Positions 31,903-41,135 of a stretch of DNA of 49,616 nucleotides are shown in pieces (the stretch's first letter is position 1; the number at the start of each line of letters is the position of its first letter). The stretch lies in the NCBI GenBank assembly GCA_014380485.1, contig JACMJU010000138.1, positions 1 to 49,616 on the forward strand. The letters are read 5' to 3'. The notes beneath the pieces are model-generated. The model saw only the letters and a list, made by a program, of their open reading frames with translations. It was not told the origin of the DNA and did no database searches. A program made the position numbers and the translations under genes. The DNA is from Methyloceanibacter sp. GTDB taxonomy: Bacteria; Pseudomonadota; Alphaproteobacteria; Rhizobiales; Methyloligellaceae.

Positions 31903-33159
31903 TCAGCGCTCGATTTCTTTCGCCCTGGCCAGAAGCCGGTCGCGGTCCGCGGCGAAGCCGTCCGCCACCCATTCGGCTTCGAGCCGGCGCAGGAGCGCGC
32001 CGAGCGCGGGGCCCTCCACCTCACCGAGCGCCGCAAGGTCGGATCCTTTGAGCGGAAAGACAGGCGCCTGCCAGCGCTCGCCGAGGGTCAACACCTCGCG
32101 CCAGTTCTGCTCGTTTGCCGAAGCGCCGGAGTCCGCCCAGGCGATCAACACGACTGCCGCATAGGCAGCCGGTCCGAGGCGGTAGAGCAGCCGCTTGGCC
32201 GCGCCCTCCTCCGGGAGACCGCTCTCGGCATGGTTTCGGGCACCGAGCGCAAGCACCGCCTGTTCGGCATTGGAGAGACGCAGTCGCGCGGCCACGCGCG
32301 CCGCATCTTCGGCGACGAACACGGTAAGCGCGGCGAGCCTCAGCATGGCGTCGGGATCGTGCCCGAGCGCCTCCTCGATTGAGACCAACCGCTTGAACCG
32401 CTCAAGCCGCGGTACGCCGCCGATGACGCTTGGCAGGAGCCCGTAATCGAACAGCGCTTCCACCGCGCGCGTCGCCTGCGGCGCGGCCAGAAGACGTCTG
32501 ACCTCGCCCGCGATCCGCTCCGCGGAAAGCTGAGCCATTCCGCCGCGCAAGCTCACCGAGGCCCGGAGTCCGTCGGCATCGAATGGGCCCTTGCCGTAAT
32601 GGGCGTTGAAGCGGAAGAACCGGAGGATGCGCAGATAATCCTCTCCGATGCGCGCCTCGGGGTCGCCGATGAACCGCACCCGGCCGGCGACGACATCTCC
32701 ATAACCGCCAAGCGGATCGAACACCGTCCCGTCGCTGCCGGCATACAGCGCATTGAGCGTGAAGTCGCGGCGGCGCGCGTCCTCCTCCCAATTCTCGGTG
32801 AAAGCGACCGTCGCATGCCGTCCGAAAGTCTCGACGTCGCGCCGGAGCGTCGTCACCTCGAAGGGAACGCCATCCACGATGACGGTGACCGTGCCATGTT
32901 CGATTCCGGTGGGAACGGCCTTGAGGCCGGCCTTCCGCGCCAACGCCATCACCTGCTGCGGCAGTGCGGTGGTGGCGAGGTCGACCTCCGTCACGGGAAG
33001 CCCGAGCAGGCTGTTGCGCACGGCGCCGCCCACCGCACGCGTTTCCACGCCGGATTTCGCCAGTGCAGCGAACACGCGCGCCGTCTCGGGGCGTTTCAGC
33101 CACGGGGCGCCCTTAAGCGAAGGGGGCGCGGAGGGGCGCTTGACTGCGTTCTCGGGCAT
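31903..33159 (-). CDS. CCA tRNA nucleotidyltransferase / poly(A) polymerase family protein
   Basis: A 418-residue class II nucleotidyltransferase of the alphaproteobacterial type. The nucleotide-binding loop is AVGGAVRNSLLG (from residue 42). The catalytic carboxylates lie in TEVDLATTA, where the usual Asp-x-Asp reads Glu58-x-Asp60. The ENWEEDARRRDFTLNALY motif follows, then the RNA-binding helical domain (IGEDYLRILRFFRFNAHYG; ERIAGEVRRLL). It adds or repairs the 3'-CCA of tRNA. ATG 33159 was chosen, since a longer open frame upstream belongs to other genes. It follows the DUF6111 gene by 11 bases. CCA-adding versus poly(A)-polymerase activity cannot be separated by sequence alone. Confidence 0.9.
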   Translation of the reverse strand: MPENAVKRPSAPPSLKGAPWLKRPETARVFAALAKSGVETRAVGGAVRNSLLGLPVTEVDLATTALPQQVMALARKAGLKAVPTGIEHGTVTVIVDGVPFEVTTLRRDVETFGRHATVAFTENWEEDARRRDFTLNALYAGSDGTVFDPLGGYGDVVAGRVRFIGDPEARIGEDYLRILRFFRFNAHYGKGPFDADGLRASVSLRGGMAQLSAERIAGEVRRLLAAPQATRAVEALFDYGLLPSVIGGVPRLERFKRLVSIEEALGHDPDAMLRLAALTVFVAEDAARVAARLRLSNAEQAVLALGARNHAESGLPEEGAAKRLLYRLGPAAYAAVVLIAWADSGASANEQNWREVLTLGERWQAPVFPLKGSDLAALGEVEGPALGALLRRLEAEWVADGFAADRDRLLARAKEIER

Positions 33160-33170
33160 GGGCGCCGCCG

Positions 33171-33431
33171 TCAGTCGATCTCGCCAGGTTTGATGACGCC
33201 ATCCTCCAGAGTAGGCGGGTGATACGTCCCGCCCGGCTTGCCGCCGGAGAATTGGATGAGCGTCGCCATGACGACGAGCAGAAGCCCGCACCCCGCCGCC
33301 AGCAGCCAGAAGATCGGCGCGCCCTGCCAAAGGTCGGCCGGCGCCACGCCTTTCACCGAAACCATGTAGGCCCCGTAGATCAGAAACGGCAGCGAGAAGA
33401 GAAGAATATCGATCAGCGCGATGCGCAACAT
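33171..33431 (-). CDS. DUF6111-like small membrane protein
   Basis: An 86-residue protein with two transmembrane helices (MLRIALIDILLFSLPFLIYGAYM and PIFWLLAAGCGLLLVVMATLI). The conserved-looking soluble tail is GKPGGTYHPPTLEDGVIKPGEI. This arrangement and the position just upstream of the CCA nucleotidyltransferase match the DUF6111 family of Hyphomicrobiales, whose function is unknown. ATG 33431 starts directly at the first helix. Frames further upstream lack any signal. The Shine-Dalgarno is weak (AGAGG, far), so translation may depend on coupling. Confidence 0.72.
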   Translation of the reverse strand: MLRIALIDILLFSLPFLIYGAYMVSVKGVAPADLWQGAPIFWLLAAGCGLLLVVMATLIQFSGGKPGGTYHPPTLEDGVIKPGEID

Positions 33432-33514
33432 CGAGGGGTTTGGAACCTCTTGCCGGCGGAAGCATGCGCACCATAGCGACGCTTGGCCAACATAGCGAGT
33501 GGCGAGGCGCCAGC

Positions 33515-34078
33515 CTAGCCGCCGCCTCCCGGCAGCGGAAACGGGAAGAACGCACCGTCGCTCCACACCCCAGGCCCCTCGGATCCGGGAGACTCGATCG
33601 CCAAGGCCGCAAGCTCGTAATAGACCGGCCGGGCCAGCCGCGCTTTCAAACCGTCGCGCACGAGGATGAACGGGATGAAGCTCTCCTCCGGCCCGGGCTG
33701 AAAGCCGAGCGGGTGCTCGGGTCCCGCCGTCACCAAGTCGTCCACATTGCTGCGGAAGGTGAGACTTTGCTCCTCCCCGTGCCCTTCCCGCCGCATCTCC
33801 ACCGCGACGAAGGGCATCGTCTCAACGGCGATGGGCACCTTCTCGACCGGCGTGACCAGGTAGTAGCTTCCGTCCTCCTCGAGGCGAAGGACCGAGGCGA
33901 ACAGCTTGACCAGCCCTTTCCTGGCGATGGCGCCGTCCTGATAGGACCAGGTGCCGTCGTGGCGGATCTTGAGCCCGATATCCCCGCAAGGATTAAGCTT
34001 TGGCAATACACCCGATGGCCGTTTGCCGAAGGGCTTTTCGGATGCTACCACAGCCTCTCCTTGGTCTCGGTCAGGCAT
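33515..34078 (-). CDS. DUF1285 domain protein
   Basis: A 187-residue soluble protein of the DUF1285 family. Signatures are CGDIGLKIRHDGTWSYQDGAIARKGLVKLFASVLRLEEDGSYYLVTPVEKVPIAVETMPFVAVEM and, near the end, GLKARLARPVYYELAALA. The function is unknown; the family often lies near MoxR/Nudix/CCA genes in alphaproteobacteria, as here. ATG 34078 was preferred to a start 17 codons upstream (MRRARRSCKTAVTQG), which is basic and not family-like. It is divergent from the moxR operon. In many relatives a Nudix CoA-pyrophosphatase gene is reported in between; it is absent here. Confidence 0.87.
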   Translation of the reverse strand: MPDRDQGEAVVASEKPFGKRPSGVLPKLNPCGDIGLKIRHDGTWSYQDGAIARKGLVKLFASVLRLEEDGSYYLVTPVEKVPIAVETMPFVAVEMRREGHGEEQSLTFRSNVDDLVTAGPEHPLGFQPGPEESFIPFILVRDGLKARLARPVYYELAALAIESPGSEGPGVWSDGAFFPFPLPGGGG

Positions 34079-34241
34079 CGCCAGGCCCTGTGTCACCGCA
34101 GTTTTGCACGACCGGCGAGCCCGGCGCATAGGCGGCCCGAACCAACACGATTGTGACCGAATTGCCGCTCAAAGTGTTTCTCCTCTCCGAGGCCTTTGGC
34201 CCTATAGTTCCCTATCACCAGGATCGAGCCAAACTGAAGCC

Positions 34242-35240
34242 ATGACAACACTTGCCCAGACCGATTCCAAGCTCATCGATCGTATCGAAGAGGTTGGCGC
34301 CAAGATTGGACGCGTACGCGAGACCACGGCCTCGACCATTTTCGGCCAGGAGCGCGTGATCGACCTTGCGCTGATCACGCTCCTGTCCGGCGGCCACGCG
34401 CTCCTCATCGGCGTGCCCGGCCTTGCCAAGACGAGCTTGGTCGAGACGCTGGGCGCCGTGCTGGGGCTCGAGAACAAACGCATTCAGTTCACCCCCGACC
34501 TGATGCCCTCCGACATCGTGGGTTCGGAGGTGCTGGAGGAGAGCGCGGCCGGGCGGCGCAGCTTTCGCTTCGTTGAAGGCCCGATCTTCACCCAGTTGCT
34601 CATGGCCGACGAGATCAACCGCGCAAGCCCCAAGACGCAGTCGGCGCTGCTTCAGGCGATGCAGGAGCACCATGTCACCGTCGCGGGCAAACGTCACGAC
34701 GTGCCGCGCCCCTTCCATGTGCTCGCCACTCAGAATCCGCTCGAGCAGGAAGGCACCTATCCCCTGCCCGAAGCCCAGCTCGATCGCTTCCTGTTGCAGA
34801 TCGACGTGTCCTATCCGGACGCGGCCGCCGAGCGCCGCATGCTGTTTGCCACCACCGGCGTCGAGGAACGCACGCTCAAGACCATCCTGTCGGCCGATGA
34901 ATTGATGATCGCGCAGCGGCTCGTGCGCCAATTGCCGGTCGGCGACCAGGTGGTGGACGCGATCCTGAAGCTCGTGCGCTCGGCGAGGCCGGGCACGGGT
35001 ATCGACGCGGAGCTTGACGACCTCATCGCCTGGGGTCCGGGCCCCCGTGCGAGCCAGGCGCTGATGCTTGCCGTGCGCGCCAAGGCCATGATCGAAGGAC
35101 GGCTGGCGCCGTCCGTCGATGACGTGATCGAGCTCGCCGATCCCGTGCTCAAGCACCGGATGGCACTCACTTTCGCCGCCCGTGCCGAAGGGATCGATAT
35201 GAGCCACATGGTGGCGAGGCTTGTCGAGCCGCTAGGGTGA
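34242..35240 (+). CDS. MoxR family AAA+ ATPase
   Basis: A 332-residue MoxR-type AAA+ ATPase, a chaperone-like factor that assembles or loads metal or cofactor on vWA-domain or dehydrogenase partners. Walker A is GVPGLAKTSL and Walker B LLMADEINRA. Other family blocks are PKTQSALLQAMQEHHVTVAG, ATQNPLEQEGTYPLPEAQLDRFL (sensor 1 / arginine finger area) and WGPGPRASQALMLAVRAKA. ATG 34242 gives the family start a short distance ahead of IFGQERV. It is the first gene of a four-gene operon with DUF58, DUF4159 and a vWA-like membrane protein. Confidence 0.93.
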   Translation: MTTLAQTDSKLIDRIEEVGAKIGRVRETTASTIFGQERVIDLALITLLSGGHALLIGVPGLAKTSLVETLGAVLGLENKRIQFTPDLMPSDIVGSEVLEESAAGRRSFRFVEGPIFTQLLMADEINRASPKTQSALLQAMQEHHVTVAGKRHDVPRPFHVLATQNPLEQEGTYPLPEAQLDRFLLQIDVSYPDAAAERRMLFATTGVEERTLKTILSADELMIAQRLVRQLPVGDQVVDAILKLVRSARPGTGIDAELDDLIAWGPGPRASQALMLAVRAKAMIEGRLAPSVDDVIELADPVLKHRMALTFAARAEGIDMSHMVARLVEPLG

Positions 35241-35247
35241 TCTGAGC

Positions 35248-36198
35248 TTGGCCGTCAATCGGGAGAAAACGCTTCAGCCGTTTTCGGGCGAGGAGGCCGA
35301 AGCCCATCGCTTGGCCGCGCGCATGCCCGCGCTCCTCGTCGAGTCGCAGCGGATCGCCCACACCGTCGCCCACGGTACCCATGGCCGCCGCCGCGCGGGG
35401 CCGGGTGAGACCTTCTGGCAGTTCCGTCATTACGACCAAAACGACCCGGCTACCGGCATCGACTGGCGCCGCTCGGCCGGATCCGACAATCTCTTCGTGC
35501 GTGAGCGCGAGTGGGAAGCGGCGCACACGGTTTGGTTCTGGGTCGATCTGTCGCCATCGATGCGATTTCGCTCCGAGCTCGCCAAAGTCTCCAAGGAAAG
35601 CCGGGCCCTGGTGCTCGCCCTCGCACTTGCCGAGCTTCTCGCCCGCGGCGGCGAGCGCGTCGGCCTCATGGGCGGACAGCCCTTCACCGGACGCGCCGCC
35701 GCCCGCCGCGTCGCCGAGATCCTCATGGGCGACACCAGCGAAACGAGCCTACCGCCAAACGCCAAGCTAAGCCGTTTCTCCGAGTGCTTTCTGTTCGGCG
35801 ACTTTCTTGACCCAGTCGCCGAGATGGCCGAGCGGTTCGAGGAGATCGCCGCGCAAGGCGTGCGCGGCCATCTGATCGAGGTGCTCGATCCCGCCGAGGA
35901 AACCCTGCCTTACACCGGTCGCACCGAATTCGCCGCAAGTGAAGGCCGTGACCGGATGATCGCCGGCCGGGCCGAGACTTTGCGCGCGGGCTACCAGGAA
36001 CGGCTCAAGCGCCATCGCACCGATCTTGCCGAGGTGACGCGCAGGCTCGGCTGGTCGTTCCTGGTCCATCACACCGACCGTCCGGCCGAGGAGGCGGTGC
36101 TCGCGATCCATAGCCGCCTCGCCGGGCTCGAGCGGGATTACCGCTATCGCCCGGCCCGGAAGGCCGCAGCCGAGAGAGCCGCGGACCCGCAGCCATGA
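35248..36198 (+). CDS. DUF58 domain protein (vWA-like)
   Basis: A 316-residue protein with the DUF58 core FRHYDQNDPATGIDWRRSAGSDNLFVREREWE, followed by a von Willebrand factor A-like domain whose MIDAS is intact (VDLSPSM; Asp100-x-Ser102-x-Ser104). DUF58 proteins partner with MoxR ATPases. Start is TTG 35248, 7 bases after the moxR stop; upstream purines (AGGGTGA) support it. It ends within the ATGA that starts the next gene, indicating coupling. No transmembrane segment is obvious, so it is probably cytoplasmic or peripheral. Confidence 0.9.
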   Translation: MAVNREKTLQPFSGEEAEAHRLAARMPALLVESQRIAHTVAHGTHGRRRAGPGETFWQFRHYDQNDPATGIDWRRSAGSDNLFVREREWEAAHTVWFWVDLSPSMRFRSELAKVSKESRALVLALALAELLARGGERVGLMGGQPFTGRAAARRVAEILMGDTSETSLPPNAKLSRFSECFLFGDFLDPVAEMAERFEEIAAQGVRGHLIEVLDPAEETLPYTGRTEFAASEGRDRMIAGRAETLRAGYQERLKRHRTDLAEVTRRLGWSFLVHHTDRPAEEAVLAIHSRLAGLERDYRYRPARKAAAERAADPQP

Positions 36199-39047
36199 TC
36201 ACCATCGGCGCGATCGGCTTCCTTCAGCCTTGGGTGTTGGCGGCTCTCGCCGCGCTTCCCGCCATCTGGTGGCTGTTGCGGCTCACCCCGCCAAGCCCGC
36301 AGCTCGTGGTCTTTCCGCCGACCCGGCTCTTGAAGGATCTCAAGACCACGGAGGAGACGCCGGCGCGCAGCCCCTGGTGGCTGACGGCCTTGCGCATGCT
36401 GCTCGCCGCTTTGATCATCCTCGCGCTGGCGCGGCCGGTGCTCAATCCCGACCGGCAAGGCTTCACCGGCTCCGGCCCTCTCCTGCTCGTCATCGACAAT
36501 GGCTGGGCCTCGGCCGCGCACTGGTCCGAGCGCCGCGAGGCGATCGAGGCGGCGATCGACCGCGCGGCGCGCAACGGTCGCACCGTCGTGCTTGCGCCTT
36601 CGGCCCCCGGAGCGCCGGTCAGCGGACCTCTCAGCCCCGATAAAGCGCGCGAGCGGATCGGCGGTCTTAGCCCCGAGCCCTACGCGCCCGACCGCGCCGC
36701 GCTTGCCGCAATGCTCGACAAAGAGCTTGGCGGGAAGACCGGTTATAGCGTGCTGTGGCTCTCCGATGGTTTGGACTACGGCGAAGGCGGAGCCTTCACC
36801 GGCGTTCTTGCCAAGCTTGCCGGCGCCGCCGGCAGCGTTGCCGTGCTTCGCCCCGAGCGGGATGACGCCGCCATTGCCCTCGGACAGGGCGCCGGCGCAA
36901 GCGGCGAGCTCGCCGCCCGCGTCCTGAGCGGCGCCGAGGGGCCACGTTCGGGAGTGGTCAAGGCGCTCACCGGCCGTGGCGAACCTCTCGGCGAAGCCGC
37001 CTACGCGATCGGCCCGAGCGCGCGCGAGGCCACGGTCCAATTCGATTTGCCGCTCGAGATCCGGAACCAGGTCGCCCGCATCGAGATCGCAGGCGAGCGC
37101 TCGGCAGGCGCCGTCTATCTCCTTGACGCCCGCTCGCAATGGCAACGCGTCGGTATCGTCTCGGGCGAATCGCGGGAAGCGGCGCAGCCGTTGCTCTCCC
37201 CCCTCTATTACGTGCAGCGCGCACTCTCTCCTTACGCCGACGTCGTCGCCCCGAGCGAGGGCAACGTTGCCAACGCCATCCACGATTTGATCGAACAGAA
37301 GGTCTCGACCATCGTGCTGGCCGACATCGGCAAGCTCGTCTCCGGCACCCAGGAGGAGCTGGAGGCCTGGCTCAAGGCGGGCGGCGTGCTCATCCGTTTC
37401 GCCGGCCCGAGACTCGAGCAAGGCGGCGACGAATTGCTTCCGGTGGCGTTGCGCCGCGGCGGCCGCTCGCTCGGCGGCTCGCTCTCTTGGAGCACGCCGC
37501 AGCCGCTGGCGCCGTTCGAGGACAACAGTCCCTTCCGCGGTCTTGGCATTCCCGAAGATGTGAGGGTCAACCGGCAGGTGCTTGCCGATCCGAGTGTGGC
37601 GAGCGAGGCGGAGGTATGGGCGCGGCTTGCCGACGGCACCCCGCTCGTCACGGCCGCGAAGCAGGGTCAGGGCTTTATTGTGCTGTTCCATGTGACGGCC
37701 AACTCCGACTGGTCTAATCTCCCGCTGTCGGGACTGTTCGTGGAGATGCTTCGCCGCGCGGTCACGCTCGGTCCGAGCCAGGTCACGCTCGAGCCGGGGA
37801 CAGAGGCTTCGGAGCAAGCCTCCCCCGCCACGAGGTCAAACGCCGCGACCGGTGCGCTGCCCCCGCTCCAAACTCTCGATGGCTTCGGCCAGCTGACCAC
37901 ACCGCCGCTTCGCGCGCTGCCACTGGCGCCGGACAAGCTCGACCGCGTCGTGCCCGGCCCGGATCATCCGCCCGGCTATTACGGTCCCTCCGGCGCCGCC
38001 CGCGCCTTGAACCTCATCACGGCCAAGACCGTGCTCGAGCCGATCGGCCCGATTGAAGGATCGAGCGCGGTCAGCGGTTACATTATGAAGAAGCCGATGG
38101 CGCTCGAGCCTTGGCTCTACCTTGCGGCCATTGCCCTCTTTTTCGCCGACATTCTCGCCGTGCTGGTGCTGAGCGGCGGTTTTCGTTTCCGCCGCCGGAT
38201 CGCCGCCGCGAGTGTCGCCATCCTCGTTGCCGCAGCACTTTGGCCCTCCTTGGCTGCGCCCGCCATTGCGCAAGGGACTACCGAAAATGCGCCGTCCCCA
38301 TCGCCCGACGATTTCGCCAGCAAGGCCGCCCTGCACACAAGGCTCGCCTATGTCGTCACCGGCGATGCGGAAATCGACCGCACCAGCGAGGAGGGCTTGG
38401 CAGGATTGAGCAAGGTGTTGCGCGCCCGCACCGCGCTCGAGCCCGCCGACCCCATGGGTATCGACATCGAGAAGGACGAGCTTGCCTTCTTCCCCCTCCT
38501 CTATTGGCCGGTGCGCGAGGACGCGAGCCCACTTTCCGACACGACGCTGGCCAAGGTCGATGCCTTCATGAAGCAGGGCGGCCTCATCATCTTCGATACG
38601 CGCGATCATGAAACGGGCTTCTCCAATGCGGGCGAGCAAGGCGCCGCGCTCACCCGTCTGATCGGCCAACTCGACATTCCGCCGCTCGAGCCGGTGCCCG
38701 AGAGTCATGTCCTCACCAAGTCGTTCTATCTGATGCGAAGCTTTCCCGGCCGCTGGGACGGCGGCGCGCTTTGGGTCGAGGCCGAGCCGGTCGACGAGGT
38801 TGAACGCAGCGAGCGCTCCCGCCGCACCGACGGGGTGAGCTCGATCGTGATCACCTCCAACGACTTCGCCGGCGCCTGGGCCCTCGATGAGTCGAACCGG
38901 CCCATCTACCCGACGGTGCCCGGCGGCGAGGTGCAGCGCGAGATGGCATTCCGCGCCGGCGTCAATATCGTGATGTACGCCCTCACCGGCAATTACAAGG
39001 CCGACCAGGTGCACGTCCCTGCCCTGCTCGAGCGTTTGGGACAGTAG
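36195..39047 (+). CDS. BatA/DUF4159 membrane protein
   Basis: A 950-residue inner-membrane protein. The N-terminal BatA-type unit has two helices (FLQPWVLAALAALPAIWWLLRL and WWLTALRMLLAALIILALARPVL) around the PPTRLLKDL loop. A vWA-like domain follows, but its MIDAS is degenerate: residues 101-105 read D-N-G-W-A instead of D-x-S-x-S. A second pair of helices (LYLAAIALFFADILAVLVL; RIAAASVAILVAAALWPSLA) precedes the C-terminal DUF4159 domain (TRLAYVVTGDAEIDRTSEEGLAGL; IIFDTRDHETGF; GRWDGGALWVEA). ATGA overlap with DUF58 shows coupling. Functions of the family are unknown; it is thought to belong to MoxR-based systems at the envelope. Confidence 0.9.
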   Translation: MITIGAIGFLQPWVLAALAALPAIWWLLRLTPPSPQLVVFPPTRLLKDLKTTEETPARSPWWLTALRMLLAALIILALARPVLNPDRQGFTGSGPLLLVIDNGWASAAHWSERREAIEAAIDRAARNGRTVVLAPSAPGAPVSGPLSPDKARERIGGLSPEPYAPDRAALAAMLDKELGGKTGYSVLWLSDGLDYGEGGAFTGVLAKLAGAAGSVAVLRPERDDAAIALGQGAGASGELAARVLSGAEGPRSGVVKALTGRGEPLGEAAYAIGPSAREATVQFDLPLEIRNQVARIEIAGERSAGAVYLLDARSQWQRVGIVSGESREAAQPLLSPLYYVQRALSPYADVVAPSEGNVANAIHDLIEQKVSTIVLADIGKLVSGTQEELEAWLKAGGVLIRFAGPRLEQGGDELLPVALRRGGRSLGGSLSWSTPQPLAPFEDNSPFRGLGIPEDVRVNRQVLADPSVASEAEVWARLADGTPLVTAAKQGQGFIVLFHVTANSDWSNLPLSGLFVEMLRRAVTLGPSQVTLEPGTEASEQASPATRSNAATGALPPLQTLDGFGQLTTPPLRALPLAPDKLDRVVPGPDHPPGYYGPSGAARALNLITAKTVLEPIGPIEGSSAVSGYIMKKPMALEPWLYLAAIALFFADILAVLVLSGGFRFRRRIAAASVAILVAAALWPSLAAPAIAQGTTENAPSPSPDDFASKAALHTRLAYVVTGDAEIDRTSEEGLAGLSKVLRARTALEPADPMGIDIEKDELAFFPLLYWPVREDASPLSDTTLAKVDAFMKQGGLIIFDTRDHETGFSNAGEQGAALTRLIGQLDIPPLEPVPESHVLTKSFYLMRSFPGRWDGGALWVEAEPVDEVERSERSRRTDGVSSIVITSNDFAGAWALDESNRPIYPTVPGGEVQREMAFRAGVNIVMYALTGNYKADQVHVPALLERLGQ

Positions 39048-39050
39048 GCC

Positions 39051-41135
39051 ATGAGCTGGTCGGTCGAGTTCATACCTTTCGTGTCCTGGCCGGTTCTGTG
39101 GGCGCTCGCCGGGATCGGTCTCACCTTGATCGCTCTCCTTTTGTGGCGCTCGCGCCGCGGCGCGCTCCTCCGTCTCGTGAGCCTTGCCCTGCTGCTCCTC
39201 GCCATCGCCAATCCGCACTTGAAGCAGGAGGAGCGCGAGCCACTCAACGACGTGGTCGCGGTTGTCGTTGACGACAGCCAAAGCCAGGCGATCGCCGGCC
39301 GCACCGCACGGACCGAGGCGGTCCGCAAGGAATTGGAGGAGCGGCTCAAGGCCTTTCCCCATCTCGACATACGTTGGGTGCGCTCCGCCTCGACCGCCGC
39401 CGACGGCGAGCGCGACGGCACCATGCTCTTTACCGATCTCGCTCAGGCGCTGGCCGACGTGCCGCCCGACCGGCTCGCCGGAGTGCTCATGATCACCGAA
39501 GGCGAGGTGCACGATGTGCCGGCTTCCGCCGCGGGCCTCGGTTTCCATGCGCCGTTGCATGCGCTCATCACCGGCAAGCCCGGCGAATTCGACCGCCGGC
39601 TCCAGGTTTTGAGTGCGCCCCGTTTTGGCATTGTCGGCAGCCGCCAGGACATCGAGGTCAAGGTCACCGATTCGGCGCCGTCCGGGTCCGGCGGCGCGGT
39701 CAGGCTCACCGTCACCCATCAAGGCCAGCCGGCCGTGACCCAGAGCGTCCGCGCCGGCGAGAAGATCGCGATTCCCGTCGATATCGGTCACGCCGGCGCC
39801 AACATCGTCGAAATCGAGGCTGAGCCCGCCCAAGGCGAGATCACCCCCGTAAACAATCGCGCCGTGCTGACGGTCGAGGGGGTACGCGAGAATTTGCGCG
39901 TGCTGCTTGTCTCCGGAGAGCCGCATGCCGGCGAGCGCACCTGGCGCAACATGCTCAAATCCGATGCCTCGGTCGACCTTGTTCATTTCACCATTCTGCG
40001 GCCGCCCGAGAAACAGGACGGCACGCCCATCAATCAGCTCTCGCTGATCGCCTTCCCCACCCGCGAGCTGTTTCAGGAGAAGCTCGATCAGTTCGACCTG
40101 ATCATCTTCGACCGCTACCAGCGGCGGGGCGTGCTCCCTCTGCTCTACCTGGAAAATGTTTCCCGCTATGTGGAGAAGGGCGGCGCCGTGCTGGTTTCGG
40201 CCGGCGAGGATTACGCCTCGCCGCTCAGTCTCTACCGGACACCGCTCGGTCAAGTGCTGCCGGCGGTACCCTCGGGCCGGGTGGTCGAGGAACCGTTCAG
40301 GCCCAAACTCACCGAACTCGGCGAGAAGCATCCCGTCACCGGCGACTTGCCGGGCGTCGGCGGCGATGAGCCTTCCTGGGGGCATTGGTTCCGCGTCGTC
40401 GAGGCCGCTCCCCGCGACGCCGAGGTGCTCATGAAAGGCGCGCAAAACAAGCCGCTTCTCGTCATCGGCGAGCGCGGCGAAGGCCGCGTGGCCCTGCTCC
40501 TGTCCGACCATGCCTGGCTGTGGGCGCGCGGCTATGAGGGCGGCGGACCCTACACCGACCTCCTGCGCCGGATCGCCCATTGGCTGATGAAGGAGCCCGA
40601 CCTCGAGGAAGAGACGCTCAAGGCGACGAGCCGGGGCCAGACGCTTTCGATCGAACGGCGATCGATCAAGGACGAGGTCGATCAGGTCACCGTGACGGCG
40701 CCGTCGGGCAAGGAGGAGCTCGTCCCCCTCGACAAAGGCGAGCGCGGTCTATGGCGAAAGGCCATCACGGCGGCCGAGCAAGGGGTCTATCGCCTCTCCT
40801 CGGGCGATCTTGCGAGCGTCGTCACCGTCGGCAACGCCAATGCGCGGGAACTCTCGGCGGTGACCGCCACCGCCGAGGTGCTGTCACCCATCATCGAGGA
40901 AACCGGCGGCGGCAGCTTCTGGCTCGGACGGGACGATGCCGGCGCTGCGAAGCTGCCGCGTCTGGTGATGCTCCGCGGCGGCCAAGTCATGCATGGCAAA
41001 GATTGGCTCGGGCTGCACAAACGCGACGCCTATCACGTCAAGGGCGTACGCCTGTTTCCGCTCTTCACCGGATTTCTCGCGCTTGGCCTTCTGCTCGGCT
41101 TCTTGGCCGCCACCTGGTTCCGCGAAGGTCGCTGA
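39051..41135 (+). CDS. Membrane vWA/glutamine amidotransferase-like protein of the MoxR cluster
   Basis: A 694-residue protein with two N-terminal helices (PVLWALAGIGLTLIALLLW; RLVSLALLLLAIAN) and one C-terminal helix (LFTGFLALGLLLGFLAATW). A vWA-like domain follows the first helices with an intact MIDAS-type DDSQS (74-78). The middle shows LRVLLVSGEPHAGERTWRNMLKSD and FDLIIFDRYQRRG, with GGAVLVSAGEDYASP, as in the glutamine-amidotransferase-fold periplasmic domains of this gene family. No catalytic Cys triad is seen there, so that fold is probably binding-only. Start ATG 39051 lies three bases after the DUF4159 stop. The last ~100 bases overlap the 3' end of the convergent GNAT gene. Confidence 0.85.
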   Translation: MSWSVEFIPFVSWPVLWALAGIGLTLIALLLWRSRRGALLRLVSLALLLLAIANPHLKQEEREPLNDVVAVVVDDSQSQAIAGRTARTEAVRKELEERLKAFPHLDIRWVRSASTAADGERDGTMLFTDLAQALADVPPDRLAGVLMITEGEVHDVPASAAGLGFHAPLHALITGKPGEFDRRLQVLSAPRFGIVGSRQDIEVKVTDSAPSGSGGAVRLTVTHQGQPAVTQSVRAGEKIAIPVDIGHAGANIVEIEAEPAQGEITPVNNRAVLTVEGVRENLRVLLVSGEPHAGERTWRNMLKSDASVDLVHFTILRPPEKQDGTPINQLSLIAFPTRELFQEKLDQFDLIIFDRYQRRGVLPLLYLENVSRYVEKGGAVLVSAGEDYASPLSLYRTPLGQVLPAVPSGRVVEEPFRPKLTELGEKHPVTGDLPGVGGDEPSWGHWFRVVEAAPRDAEVLMKGAQNKPLLVIGERGEGRVALLLSDHAWLWARGYEGGGPYTDLLRRIAHWLMKEPDLEEETLKATSRGQTLSIERRSIKDEVDQVTVTAPSGKEELVPLDKGERGLWRKAITAAEQGVYRLSSGDLASVVTVGNANARELSAVTATAEVLSPIIEETGGGSFWLGRDDAGAAKLPRLVMLRGGQVMHGKDWLGLHKRDAYHVKGVRLFPLFTGFLALGLLLGFLAATWFREGR

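Noticed and set aside
37836-40580. A 914-codon minus-strand frame opposite the DUF4159 and vWA genes.
   Set aside because: It spans a gene boundary of two well-supported plus-strand genes and has a low-complexity His/Arg/Gly composition.
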